Positions 1 through 11,330 are shown, counted from the first letter of the stretch. The stretch is DNA of 64,000 nt from Desmodus rotundus (GCF_022682495.2 NC_071392.1:137526818-137590817), one strand, 5' to 3'. The notes: generated from the letters alone by a model not told the origin. Numbers and translations are program-made.

Positions 1-199
1 TGTCTCCCCCTAAATTTTCTCACTTTAAAAATAAAATGTGCTGTGAGAATTAAATGAGGCAGTGTGCAGTAAACACACCATACCTAGAGGAGAGCAGGCT
101 CCAGTAAATGTTAGCATTACTATTATCCCTTTTTTTTTCAAGATGAAGAAACTAAGTCCCGCAGGGAAGTGGTTGGATTGCCTGAGGCTACAAGACTGG

Positions 200-590
200 C
201 TTTTTGCCAGAGTGTGATGGCTCTTTGCACCTGACTAATGACTCTCATACCTGGGCACGCATCAGAAGCAATTGGGCAACTTGTTTAAAATATAGGGTCT
301 TGCCCTGGTTGGTGTGGCTCAGTGGATTGAGCACTGACCTGTGAACCAAAGGGTTGCTGGTTCAATTCCCAGTCAGGGTACATGCCTGGGTTGTGGGCCA
401 GGTCCCCAGCAGGAGGTACAGAAGAGGCAACTACACATTGATGTTTCTCTTCCTCTCCTTCTCCTTCCCTTCCCGTCTCTCTAAAAATAAACAAACAAAA
501 TAAAAAAAATAAAAATGAAATATAGAAAATATAGGGTCTGCCCTGATCCTAGGACTGGGCTGTTGCAAGGCCAGGTTAGGAGCCACTGCT
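200..590. mobile_element. MER5-like hAT DNA transposon relic, split by a Ves SINE
   Basis: The flanks of the Ves insertion (about 230-300 and 540-590) resemble the MER5 group of short non-autonomous hAT elements: a 'gcatcagaa' block, then a 'cttgtttaaaatatagggtc' block, then a stretch ending in a degraded 'gagccactgct' terminus. The match is partial and diverged and the outer ends are not resolved. It would be an old insertion present before the Ves arrived. Confidence 0.4.
301..525 (+). mobile_element. Ves SINE
   Basis: tRNA-derived SINE with an A-box-like tggctcagtgg and a B-box-like ggttcaattcc (the internal RNA polymerase III promoter), a pyrimidine-rich 3' part and an A-rich tail. It is mobilised in trans by L1. 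A perfect 14 bp target duplication (aaaatatagggtct) lies at 287-300 and 526-539, which fixes both ends. It encodes nothing. Confidence 0.95.
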
Positions 591-689
591 CCAGCTCATG
601 CCACCACCTCATGCTCCAGGTCCCCTCTCTCCCATCCATGTAAAAGTGTGTCTGTTGTCAGTGACTGCATAGAATACTCCTATCTTACG

Positions 690-936
690 TAGTCTGGGTA
701 GCCATAAGAAAATACCATAGACTGAGTGGCTTAAGAAACAGAAATTTATTTTTTTATAGTACTGAATGCTGGAAGTCCAAGATCAAGGGGCCATCATGGT
801 TGTGCTCTTGTGAGAAACTTCTTAGCTTTTAGATGGCTGCCTTTTGCTGTGCACTCACAGGGTGTGGGGGAGGGGGTGGTGGTGGCAGAGAACACTCTCT
901 GGCATTTCTTCTTATTAGGGTGCTAATCCCATTACC
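690..936 (-). mobile_element. MaLR-type LTR, first part (antisense)
   Basis: Contains the pattern of an ERVL-MaLR LTR read on the minus strand: 'aaaataccatagactgagtg', 'acagaaatttattt', 'tggaagtccaagatcaag', then 'cttcttattagggtgctaat'. The LTR breaks off at about 936, where an L1 begins, and its remaining end is recognisable at about 3399-3487. Probably a solo LTR; no internal retroviral sequence is seen. The subfamily (MST/MLT1) is uncertain. Confidence 0.75.
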
Positions 937-1484
937 ACTGTGGTTGGAGAAGATGCTTGACACAATTTCAATCTTCTTAAATTCCTGAGAATTGTTTTGT
1001 GTCCTAACATGTGATTGATCCTGGAAAATGTTCCATGTGCACTTGAAGAGAATGTATACTCTGCTACTTTAGGCTGAGATGCTCTGAAGATATCAATTAA
1101 ATTCATCTAATTAGTGTGTCATTTAAGCCTGCTGTTTCCTTATTGATTTTCTGTCTCAAAGATCTGTCCATTGATGTCACTGGGGTGTTAGTATCCTCTG
1201 CTGTGACTGTTACTGTTCTTCTCTCCCTTTATGTCCATCAAGATTTGCTTCATATATTCAGGTGCTCCTATGTTGGGTACATCAAAGTTTATGAGGGTTA
1301 TATCCTCTTGTTGGATTGCTCCCTTTATCATTATGCAGTGTCCTGCTTTGTCTCTTACTATAGCCTTTGTTTTAAAATTTATTTTACCTGATATAAGCAT
1401 TGCTATATCAGCTTTTTCTTTATTTTCATTTGCATTAAGTATATTTTTCCATCCCTTTACTTTTAGTCTGTGTGTATCTTCCAT
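937..1484 (-). pseudogene. L1 ORF2p endonuclease remnant (truncated)
   Basis: The minus strand carries two endonuclease-domain pieces: residues around THRLKVKGW and NIGAPEYMKQIL at 1484-1188, then SSAHGTFSRINHMLGHKT at 1106-937. The frames differ, so at least one frameshift separates them. The sequence stops just before the expected SDH catalytic motif, where the LTR resumes. No reverse transcriptase domain is present. Confidence 0.8.
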
Positions 1485-1745
1485 TCTGAGGTGGGTCTCT
1501 TATAGATAGCATATATATGGGTCTTGTTTTCTTACCCATTCAGCTACCCTATGCCTTTTGATTGGTATTTAAGCTATTGACATTTAAAGTGATTATTAGT
1601 AGGTACATATTTATTGCCATTTTATTCTTTATAAGTCTGTTCCTCTATTTTTTTCCCTTCTTTTTACAGAAGACCATTTAATATTTCTTGTAATCCTGGT
1701 TTGATGGTAACAAACTCCTTTAGCTTTTTCTTGCCTGGGAACTCT

Positions 1746-2009
1746 TTATTTCTCCTTCAATTTTAAATGATAGCCTTGCTGGGTAACGTAGTCTTGTTGT
1801 AGGTCCTTGTTTTTCATCACTTTGACTATTTCATGCCAACCCCTTCTGCCCTGAAATGTTCCTGTCGAGAAATTAGCTGACAGACATATGGGAGCTCCTT
1901 TGTAGGTAACTAATGATCTTACTCTTGCTGCTTTTAAGATTCTCTCTTTGTCTTTAACCTTTGTCATTTTAATTATGATGTGTCTTGGTGTGGGCCTGTT
2001 TGGGTACAT
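1746..2009 (-). pseudogene. L1 ORF1p C-terminal domain remnant
   Basis: An 87-codon open stretch matches the C-terminal part of the L1 RNA-binding chaperone ORF1p: it contains PRHIIIKMTKVKDKERILKA followed by VTYKGAPI-like and LSANFS-like motifs. The rest of ORF1 toward 2200 is visible only with frameshifts. In a working L1, ORF1p trimerises on L1 RNA; this copy cannot make the full protein. Confidence 0.8.
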
Positions 2010-3398
2010 CTTATTTGAGATTCTGTGCTTCCTGAGTTTCTGTGTCTTTTTTTCCCACCAGGTGAAGGAAGTCTTCAGTCATTATTTCTTCAAACATGTT
2101 CTCCATCCCTTGCTCTCTTTCTTCTACTTCTGGTACCCCTATAATGAGGATTTTGTTACACTTCATGTTCCCAAAGCTCCCTTAAACTATCCTCATTTAA
2201 AAAATTTTTTTTTTTTACTTTTCTGCTCCAATTGGGTGTTTTCTACTACCTTGTCTTGCAAACTGCTGATTGGGTCCTTTGTTTCATCCAACCTACTGTT
2301 TATTTTTTCTAGTGTATTCTTCATTTCAGATACTATTTTTTCATTTCTGATTAGTTCTTTTTATGGTTTCTATGTTTTTTCATGCTGCTGTTGTTTTCAC
2401 TAAATTCCTTGAACATTTTTATAATCATTTTTTTGAATACTATATCTGATAAATTTCTTGCTTCCATTTTATTTTGCTTTTTCTGGAGCTTTCTCCTATT
2501 CTTTTATTTGGAGCATTTCTTTGTCTCCCCATTTTGCCTGCCTCTTTGTGTTTATTTCTATGTATTAGTTACATCTGCTATGACTCCCAGTTTTGGTAGG
2601 GTAGCCTTATACAGTAGGTGTTCTGTGGGACACAGTGGCATAGTCCCCTTGATCACCTGAGCTGGGTTCTCCAATAATGTCCGTTGTGTGGGTTATGTGG
2701 GTCCTCCTGTTGTAATTGAGGCCTGAGTTCTATTGGCCTATTCGTGCATAGGGTTGACCCTCAGGCTGGCTGGCTATGAGGACAGACCCTGACCACAGTG
2801 TATGAGCTGCTGTGCAGATGCTGACTATGGGAAGCAGAATTTGCTACAGCAAAATCTGGTGCCTGCTGAGATCTCCCTTTAGATATGGCACTTGTGAAGC
2901 TAACTGGACCTTGCTCTGATGTTGTCTGCAGCCATCCACTGGGTATCTTGGTTCTGCGGCTTCTTGGGAGGAACTCTGGTGTCAGGTAATGCCTGTGACT
3001 GGCCCTAGGCAACATTACTTTGGAGCTACAAAGTAATCCACAGTTTGTGGCTGCCTTTGTTGGGCCTGGGTGTGTGCAGGAAAAACCAAGCTGCACCCCA
3101 ATGTTAGCTTTTGCCAGCACTGGGCCTGGGGGAAGGTTAGCAAAAGTCCCAAGGCACCCTAAAATACAATGCCATTTCACCCCACCTGCCAGCTCCCTGT
3201 TAGATTCAGTCACTGAAAGACCCTTGGCAGTATTTGAGTTGCATGAGGTAGGTTCTCAGTGAGTCATCGGGTAGGGGTGGGTGGTGTTCACCAGATTGAT
3301 ATAGGTTCAAACTCAGTGCCAGTGCTGGGTCTGAAGCCACTCTGCAAATATTCCAGGGTATACCAAGTCTAGCTGCCATCCGCTAGATACCCACAGAC

Positions 3399-3487
3399 CC
3401 CAAAGGCCACATTTCTAAATATGTCGCACTAGGGATGAGGGCTTCAAAATACGAATTTTAGGAAGATATAATTCAGTCCAGAACACC
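3399..3487 (-). mobile_element. MaLR-type LTR, second part (antisense)
   Basis: The sequence 'ccaaaggccacatttctaaa', then 'gagggcttcaaaatacgaat' and 'attcagtccagaac' is the outer part of the same MaLR-type LTR seen at 690-936. The L1 therefore sits inside the LTR, and a middle section of the LTR (tens of bases) appears to be missing at the junction. Confidence 0.7.
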
Positions 3488-3999
3488 TTGCTAATTAGAT
3501 TAAGATGTTCTCCTTTTCTATTCCACTTCATTGGCAAATGTCTTTTAAAAAAATTAGAAGATATTGGCTGAGCAGTTGTTTGCTGGGCACCATACCCAAA
3601 AGACTATTTACTTTCTTACTATTTATACTTAGTCTGCTTTCAGAAAAATGAAAAACATTATGTCTCCTGGAAGTTTTAACTATCACAGGAAACACTGACA
3701 AAGACACATGAGCTCCCAGCTATTGAAAACAGGGTAATTTTCCTGGCTGGTGTTTTCATTGCCCCAGTCGATATCATTATTCACACAAATATGAGCACCC
3801 ACCCCTGGGGTTCTATCTTTCATTTCCTTAGTCACTCTCCCTTCTCCGCCCTCCCAGGTTTTCCATGCTGGATACAGTGACTGAGTCAGCACTTGGCTCT
3901 GGCCTTCAGGTGCCTCAGCAGAAGCAAAGGCAACATTTTTGTATTAAGTGGTAACCTGAAAAATTTACATCCCCATGTTCCTGAAATATAAATAATGTT
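3488..3999. other. Unique AT-rich sequence, no gene seen
   Basis: No repeat family or coding pattern was recognised. Short chance reading frames lack homology. Confidence 0.5.
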
Positions 4000-4200
4000 G
4001 ATGATGACAGCAACTAATATGCACTAATTACTGTGTGCTCGGTATGATTTCATTTCATCCCCATAGCAGCCCTAAAGGATGGTTACTATGGTCCCCCACC
4101 TTATAGAAGTAGAAACTGAGGCTTAGAGAGGCTAGGTTCCTTGCTCAAGGTCATACAAAGCTAATAAATTGGGGAGTAATAGAGCCATGCACATTCCACC
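4000..4200 (-). mobile_element. MIR SINE (antisense)
   Basis: Shows the MIR core on the minus strand: 'agaaactgaggcttagagag' followed by 'cttgctcaaggtcatacaa'. Diverged and without target duplications, as expected for this ancient family. Confidence 0.85.
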
Positions 4201-4795
4201 TTGACCTCTGTTCAGGTCATTTTTAATCTCCTGACACGTTTCCTCCTATTGTATTCTTCTAACACCTGGGTTTCAAAAGGGGGGTTTCTCACTGGCCAAG
4301 TTTTCCACATCATGGAGTTGGGGTACATACACAAGGGATTGGGAGGGAGTGTCTGTTGATGTGAAAACCCCACCATCAACTGGGTAAAGAAACAGTAGAG
4401 TGTAACAGGCTCCCAGACCCAAGTTTCACTACTGACACTTAACGGTATAAAATCTGATTTTAAGAGACAACCACTAAGATAGCTGGGCCATCACAAATCC
4501 AATTTAATAACATTTCTCTGATCTTACTTGTCACATACTAGAATTGGACTTAGAACCACAAACTCAATATGAAACTGGAAAAACTGAATAAGCAGGAGAT
4601 CTAAAATAAAGTCCAAAAAGGCCCAATTCAATTGTATTTTATAAACATGGTTTGGTAAGAGACGTTTTCAGAACACCATTTCCCTATTCAATGTGTATTT
4701 ACCGAGTAAAACACATAAACTACACCCTAGAAAGCATTCAAATTTAAAGAAAAAATCAGTGGTGAGCCATTTCTCTGACACTTGTACCCAAACAT

Positions 4796-5004
4796 TAAAA
4801 AAAATATTTTATTTATTTATTTTTAGAGAGAGGGGAAGGGAGAGAGAAAGAGAGGAAGAGAAACATCAATGTATGGCTGCCTCTCATATGCCCCCTACTG
4901 GGGACCCAGCCTGCAACCCAGGCATGTGCTCGGACTGGGGATTGAACCTGCGACCCTTTGGTTCACAGGCCAGCACTCAGCCACTGAGCCACACCAGCCA
5001 GGGC
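4796..5004 (-). mobile_element. Ves SINE (antisense)
   Basis: Starts with the reversed A-rich tail (tttatttatttatttttag), then the GA-rich block, the 'aaacatcaatgtatggctgc' block, and ends with the reversed A box and 'ccagccagggc' head. Close to the common young Ves type. Target duplications are not clear. Confidence 0.93.
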
Positions 5005-5309
5005 CCAATTTTGTAGACAATTCTCATGAAGTATTAAATACATATATTAAAATGAAAGAATTAAGACTAAAAACCCATTCTCCAAGGGAGGCTGACCTGC
5101 TTGTCTCTACCACATTTCCCTTCACAGGACCTACTCCCAATGTCCAGCATCCCCAGGGCCCTCCCTGTCTGGTGGCTGGTTCAGTAGCTGCCTCACATGT
5201 AGCTTTTAGAAGCCACCTCTGTTCACGTTGAGGTCCATAATATTCTACACACTTTTATAGGTAGGTATACACATACTGGATATTCATTTTTTAGAATCAG
5301 AAATGGGGC

Positions 5310-5530
5310 TGAATGTGTAGTGGTAAAACATACAAGCTCTGGAATTAGGTATCTATGGATTTAAATTCAGGCTCTATGACCTTGACCCCAGAATTGCATC
5401 TCTCTAAGTCTTGGGCCCCTTATAGAGAATGAAGATAATGATGATACCCATGTCCTAGGGCTGTAAGGGAATGCATACCCATCATCAGCAAAGCCACTGG
5501 ACAGCTAGTGTGAACTCAATGGATAAGAAC
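5310..5530 (+). mobile_element. MIR SINE
   Basis: Sense MIR with a 'gtagtggtaaaacatacaag' head, 'ctctatgaccttgacc' core and a degraded tail. Strongly diverged. Confidence 0.65.
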
Positions 5531-5544
5531 CAACACGGTTATCA

Positions 5545-5680
5545 CTGCCACAACCACCTCTGCTGCCATGTTACTACTGTCATTACTAGTATTATCACTA
5601 CTATTTCCATCACTCCTCTCCTCCAATGACCACTACTACTACCACTGCTATCACAACTGTACCATTACTACAAATACTGT
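5545..5680 (+). repeat. Degenerate ACT/CCA-rich triplet microsatellite
   Basis: A stretch rich in actact, accactg, atcact and ccaccac units, many mutated, following directly on the MIR 3' end, where such repeats often grow from the tail. Confidence 0.6.
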
Positions 5681-5689
5681 ATCTGAATA

Positions 5690-6860
5690 AGTGAAAAAAA
5701 CCCTATCTTTTCTATCCCTCCCTTTCTCTTGTGTCCTTTTACTCCTATTTATATCGGGAAGGAAATTGTTTTTCTTGCCAAAGGAGTTGCTTGAGAATTA
5801 GAATATTAATTTATTTGAATGGATGTGTGTCAGTGTTGCTCTGGATGAAAGGTCCCAGTGTGCTCCACTGACATATTTCATGGAAAAGTGAAGTCTGGGT
5901 AATACGTAAATTCATATTGCAGCTCACGCCTCATCTCCTCCCCAAAGCCTTTGGCTCACATTGATGTCTCCCTTCTCTGAAATAGCCACCATCATGTTCT
6001 CCAATTTTCCCCAATTGATAAGCTCCCTGTGGTCAGAGTTCAGCATCAAAAACATAGTATGCAGTCCAAAAATATGGATATAGGAAGACGGTGCTGAATA
6101 AACCAAGATGCTGAACCCTAGAAAGATATTGAATTGCTCATGTAACCTAGAGTCTAGGGTGAGATCAGGGACAGTTGGATCTAGGAACTCAGAAGATTCC
6201 ACAAGGGTACAGTCTCTCTTTATCTCTCAGATCTGCTTCCATTTATCCCTTGTGTTGGGAGCTCCGTGTTCACATCTTCATAATGACAAGCCCAGAGGAA
6301 ACAGACTGCCTTTTCCAGCCACTGCTACACATGTCCCAGAGTAGATGGCTTTGCAATGAAGAGGCTTCGGTCATGTGCCCACCCTGAAACTGCAGGTGTG
6401 TAGTCAACCCCATCTGACCATCTGACCAAGTGAAGGAGAGAGAAGGTTTCCCTGAAGAAATGTTAGCATGAGGGGAATGGGCTTTAGATGCGGGAAGACC
6501 TTTATAAATATCACACTGTTTAGCTCTAAACATACAGGTTCTCACGGTCAATTTTGAGGTTGATAGATTTTTATGTCCCCCTATTCACAAAATAGCTGCC
6601 ACAGTGCCAACTTAAATCCTCATCTGTTGTTCCTTCTGCCTACTGACACTTTGTGGCCAGATGTTAAAAATGCGGAAATGGTTCACTCAAAATCAACATC
6701 ATTACAAAGGTGAGATTAATTCAAGGGTAGCAGGTCCATAATGGTCTCGTGTCATCCTCTCTCCTTAGTACACTGCCCCTTTTCCTCCTTGCCTTGGGCA
6801 GAAGGATCCCGCTATCCCCTGAACTTTGTTTAACCCATATATCTGCTATGGCACTTACAA
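5690..6860. other. Mostly unique sequence; possible L2 relic at 5925-6080
   Basis: About 1.2 kb without a recognisable gene. The part at 5925-6080 ('cctcatctcctccccaaagc', later 'ttgataagctccctgtggtc') resembles an L2 3' region in sense, but weakly. A block at 6575-6625 recurs at 7315-7365. The reading frames on both strands at 5924-6551 overlap each other and show no recognisable domain. Confidence 0.4.
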
Positions 6861-6885
6861 TATGGTCTCTTTTTTCTTTTAATTT

Positions 6886-7091
6886 TTTAAAAGATTTTAT
6901 TTATTTATTTTCAGAGAGAGGGGAAGGGAAGGAGAAAGAGAGAGGGAAACATCAGTGTGTGGTTGCCTTTAACACACCCCCTACTGGGGAACTGGCCTGC
7001 AACCCAGGCACGTGCCCTGACTGGGAATCGAACTGGTAACCCTTTGGTTCGCAGGCCCACACTCAATCCACTGAGCTACACCAGTCATGGC
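6886..7091 (-). mobile_element. Ves SINE (antisense) with perfect target duplication
   Basis: Reversed Ves with an A-rich tail at the left and 'ccactgagctacaccagtca' at the right. The 16 bp duplication tggtctcttttttctt lies at 6863-6878 and again at 7092-7107 without mismatch, and ends in a T-rich run as L1-driven insertion predicts. A relatively recent insertion. Confidence 0.95.
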
Positions 7092-7109
7092 TGGTCTCTT
7101 TTTTCTTAT

Positions 7110-9364
7110 GTACATTTTTCAAGACTGCTTAAATGATAGAAATCCTAACTCAAAAAGGCTTCCAAAAAAAAAAAAAGATTGGCAGATAAAAAAACTGAAC
7201 AATTTAAGAATGATTCTCTTCAAAAATGGTTATATCCAAGTTTCATATGATGTCAGCAGGATGGGGTTTTCCTGTTGCTTCACCTCATCCATTTTAATAT
7301 ATACTCCACTCTCAGTCCCACCACTCACAAAATAGCTGCCACAGCGCCAGCCTTTATCTCTTATTTATTTCTAACGAAAAGAGATAGAAGCTCTTTTTCA
7401 AGATTCCCATGGTAATCTCATTGCTTCTCATGAGCATTAACTGGGGATTATGCTTATTGTGAACCAATCACTGCCCAAAGTAATGGGCTACCCTAATTGC
7501 TTTAGGTCTAGGTCACATGCTCCATCCCAGGACTAGCTATGGAGGCAAAACCACGTCTAAAAAGAGGAAAGGATCATTCTCAGGAATATTCAATCTGCGA
7601 ACAGGAAGGGAATTGCATACAGGGGCCATAGAAACAACAAATGTCAGTTCTGGTTCTCCTTTTAGATAATGTGGTTATTCATTCTCTGAGTCACAAAGTG
7701 TGGTGTAGAGAAGGACGTATGTTAACAGGGCGCTGAATAAATGTTTGCTAAAACAACGGAGAAAGAAAAGCCTGGAGGAGACCTGATTAGACATTTCTAA
7801 CATTTTCACAGTGCTGTGGTCAATATCGTTTTCCTTGGGAAAGCATATTTGAAATGGGACTCAGAATATGGACATGAAGTACAAAGTTACTCATCAGTTT
7901 GATTAGCTTTAGCCTGTGCCAACTAAAAGTTTTCCACAAGCATTAGCCATTGCTCCCTTGCTTGAAATGTTTCTTGGTAAAAGCACCAGGGAAAAAAATA
8001 ATTCATATCTTAATAAGGTTGAATTCTTACCTTTTGACCCCTGAAATTACAAACTGGGCCCTGGAGCCATATGATGAAGGAACTATTGTCTATTTTGGAA
8101 AGAATCTTGAATTGCCACTTACAGGATCGGTAAACTGATTTAGCCTTATGAAGTCATTTACCTTACCTTCTGAGCTTTGTGATGCTCTTGGCCCAAGGAG
8201 GGTTCGATGACCATAATGGTATCTATGCACAGGGATTAATTACATGATGAAAATAGAAACTAAACCAGGATCAGTGTTGCTTCTCCTAAGCAGATTGATA
8301 CAATACAGGGGCTCCTTTTTTCACCTCTCCTCAATGACCAGGCTATCTGAACATGAACATGGGAACTGAAAATTACAAATTCACAACCATTGATTTTTCT
8401 CATACTGCTGTCGAAGCTACTTAACTCTCCTTGGCTCCTCACCACACTGCTCATCTCTTCCATTAGCTACCAAAGGGAGACATGGACTTAGGATCCTCTA
8501 GTGAGAATGAATAAATCAATACCTGTAAATTCCTTCAAAGTCTGAATTCTTATGAGCTCAATATTTGTTTTTCTAAAGGGAAATTGACCCATGTTCAGTA
8601 TACTTTTTATTTAAAATGATCTTGAATGAAATCTATTTCATGAAGTTTGAAGTTAGAAGGCACATTGTTGAAGATTCAACTAAGGAATGTTTCAGAATTT
8701 TGTGTCACTGGGAGGCAAAATATTCTACTGGTTTGATAAAAAAAAAAATTAACTATAGAATCTCAGGCATGAGTACCCCATATTTTTATGACTTTTTATT
8801 TTAAGGTAACTATCAAATTATTATTAGTCATTAGATGGTCTGGTGACAGGGTCCTAAGTAAAGAGGCTGACCTGTTTATACGGTAACAAAAGAGAAACAG
8901 GTGGACAATGGGGAGAGGAAAATGACAGAAAAAGACCCCAAAGGAAGTTATCAGCTGTTAATTTATTTTCTAGCTTATTTAACTCTATAGACACAGAGAC
9001 ATTCTGTGTTTGAATCTTTGTAAAGATTTAAATTTCTTAATCAATGTTAAGGGGCAGAAGTTTGGATCAAACCACTGTAATTAATTTTCAATAGATCTAA
9101 AGTTTATTTCTAGCTTGATGTGCAGAATTGAGAACAGTAGTAGGTACCATGAGATGTCTTCTAAAACAGAAGAAATATTAACAAAATTTGTATAAAAATC
9201 AGTTTCAAGATGCAATAGGAGATAATATAACCATATGTATAAGTATTAGATTCTGAAAATTGTTATAAGCAGAATGGATCTATAGAAAAACAGAGACTAA
9301 AATCTGAATAGAGTCTACAACAACAAGTTCAACACTTAAAACAGATAACATAATTTCCTAATTT
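7110..9364. other. Unique AT-rich sequence, no gene seen
   Basis: About 2.2 kb with no recognised coding region. A short 'gcgctgaataaatgtttgct' piece near 7731-7750 looks like an L2/MIR tail. The block near 7450-7560 may be an old unclassified repeat. Nothing else was identified. Confidence 0.45.
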
Positions 9365-9737
9365 TAAGGGTAATAAATGCTCACTAAACAAATTTTGGGA
9401 AATCTTTAACATTGTAAAGAAGATTACAATGATCTAGTCTCATTATTCAGAAATAACAAAGTATTTCATTATTTTTTCTTTCAGTCTTACCTGCATTTCT
9501 TTCTTGCTTTTTTTACAAACCTTTTTTCAATCTCTGAAAATATTTTATATTTGTTAGTAAATATCTGGTAATTAGAAAAGTATAAAAAGGTTCTAAAATT
9601 ATTTTGTCAATTTGTGAGCAAGCAGTAACCACTGTTAATGTTTTGGATATATTTGCTTCCAGCATCTTACTATACATTTTTACATAGTTTGCACATATAA
9701 TTCTGCCAGGTAGTTTGTCTTTAAAATTATAACCATA
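9365..9737 (+). mobile_element. Old L1M-type 3' region, first part
   Basis: Contains 'gtaaccactgttaatgtttt' and neighbouring AT-rich blocks typical of old L1M 3' regions. A continuation with 'gtgcaaagacttatttgtgc' is found at about 11035-11330, beyond two other L1 fragments, so the element appears to be split by them. The subfamily is not resolved. Confidence 0.5.
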
Positions 9738-10330
9738 CAACCCAGTAGCTCTAATTTGGAGCACTTATTCCATATAATGAGAAATGAAAACTTATATTCA
9801 TATAAACACCTGTACATAAAAATTCATAGCAGCTTTATTTGTAATAGCCAAAAGCTGGAAACACCCCAGATGTTCTTCACTGACTGAACGGTTAAACAAA
9901 TTGTGGTACATCCACGTCACAGAATATTACTCATCAATAAAGAGGAAGAATTGTTTATACACATAAAAACTTGAATGACTCTCAAGAGAATGATGCTGAG
10001 TGAAAAAAAAGCCAATCTTAAAAGGTAACATATTGGGTAGCATGAGGGATCCCTGTGATGGAACTGTTCTGAACTTGCACTGTGGTGGTGGTTACATGAA
10101 TGTAAACACATTAGAAAACTACACAGAATTAAACATGCATGTGTATGCATGTAAAACTAGTGAAATCTGAGTAAGGTCAGTGGATAGTACTAATACCAAC
10201 TTCTTGGTTTTGATATTATACTACAGTTGTGCAGGATGTTGCCAGTGGTGGAACTGGGTAAAGGTGTATAGGCTCTTTCTTTATTTTTTACAACTGCATG
10301 TGAACCTACAATTACCTCAAAATAAAAATG
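9738..10330 (+). mobile_element. Old L1 3' end (ORF2 C-terminus plus 3'UTR)
   Basis: Sense remnant of the ORF2 C-terminal region: 'catagcagctttatttgtaa', 'taatagccaaaagctggaaa', 'aacaaattgtggtacatcca'. It then runs through an L1M-like 3'UTR to 'attacctcaaaataaaaa'. Frames are broken throughout. Truncated at the 5' end as is usual for L1. Confidence 0.75.
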
Positions 10331-11012
10331 GAACTGCCTTATGACTCAGCAATTCCTCTTCTGGGAATATACCTAAAGAAACCCAAAACACTAATTTGAA
10401 AGAGTATACGCACCCCTATGTTCATTGCAGTGATATTAACAATAGTCAAGATATGGGAGCAGCCAAAGTGCCCCTTAGTAGAACAGACAAAAAAGCTGTG
10501 GTACATGAACACAATGGAATACTAATCAGCTATAAAAAAGAAGGAAATCTTACCATTTACAACATAATGGATGGGCCTGGAGAATATTATGCTCAGTGAA
10601 ATAAACCAGCCAGAGAAAGATGAATACCACATGATTTCACTTATATGTGGAATCTAATAAACAAAATAAACTAACAAACAAAATAGGAACAGACTCATGA
10701 TACAGAGGTAGACTGACAGCTAACAGAGAAGAGGGGGTTGGGGGGCTGGGTGAAAAGGGTGAAGGGGTTAAGCAAAATTAAAGCAAAAACCTTTATAGAC
10801 ACAGACAATAGTATGGTGATTACCAGAGGAAAGGGGGTGGGGGGAGGTAGAAGAGAGTAAAGGGGGGGTTTAATGGGATGGAAGGAGACTTGACTTGGAG
10901 TGGTGAACATACAATACAATATACAGATGATGTATTATAGAATCATACCCCTGAAACCCAAATGATTTTATTAATCAATATCATCCCAATAAATTCAATA
11001 AAAATTTTTAAA
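10331..11012 (+). mobile_element. L1 3' end (L1MA-like age)
   Basis: A second, less diverged sense L1 fragment beginning at an ORF2 C-terminal block ('ctcagcaattcctcttctgg'), with 'cacccctatgttcattgcag' and 'acatgatttcacttatatgt', ending 'caataaattcaataaaaatt'. It abuts the tail of the previous fragment directly. Confidence 0.8.
10396..10599 (+). pseudogene. L1 ORF2 C-terminal remnant
   Basis: A 67-codon open stretch encoding the extreme C-terminal part of ORF2p, with YTHPYVHCSDINN-like, then IMDGPGEYYAQ-like sequence before a stop. No catalytic domain is included; it is a surviving frame of a dead element. Confidence 0.7.
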
Positions 11013-11034
11013 AAGATAAAACAAAACAAAATAT

Positions 11035-11330
11035 AGCATAAGCATTTACATATAAACATAATTTTAGATAGGAAAATTCTCTGTACACATAATTTTAATC
11101 CTGAGATAATATCCTATTGTAGAAATATTATCTATCTAACCATTTGTCTGGTATTGAATATTTAACCTAGAGCTGTGTGCAACATTTGCATATCACAAAT
11201 AATAGTGCAAAGACTTATTTGTGCATAAAACTATCCTATTTCAGAGTGTGTTCTTAAAATATTTTCTAAAGTGAGTGCTATAAGATATTAACAGTTGTAA
11301 TAGAAAAACAAGATTCTATGGCTAAATACA
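11035..11330 (+). mobile_element. Old L1M-type 3' region, second part
   Basis: AT-rich block with 'gcaacatttgcatatcacaaat' and 'gtgcaaagacttatttgtgc', matching in type and order the continuation of the element at 9365-9737. Confidence 0.45.

Larger units (their letters stand above)
937..3398 (-). mobile_element. Old L1 fragment, 5' half, antisense, inside an LTR
   Basis: Read on the minus strand, this runs L1 5'UTR (about 3398-2300), ORF1 (about 2200-1650) and the start of ORF2 (about 1600-937, endonuclease). There is no ORF2 reverse transcriptase, 3'UTR or poly(T) at the left end, so the 3' part is missing. That is the reverse of the usual 5' truncation and points to a later deletion. Divergence and many stops suggest an old L1M/L1MA-age copy. 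Confidence 0.85.

Noticed and set aside
301..375. tRNA-like sequence with A and B boxes
   Set aside because: Belongs to a Ves SINE, with SINE body, tail and target duplications. Not a functional tRNA gene.
2761..3213. 150-codon antisense frame
   Set aside because: Falls in the 5'UTR of the antisense L1. L1 leaders of this age often keep long chance frames, and no known domain is present.
690..3487. Internal proviral genes between the two LTR parts
   Set aside because: The sequence between the LTR parts is L1, and the two parts are one split LTR rather than two LTRs of a provirus.
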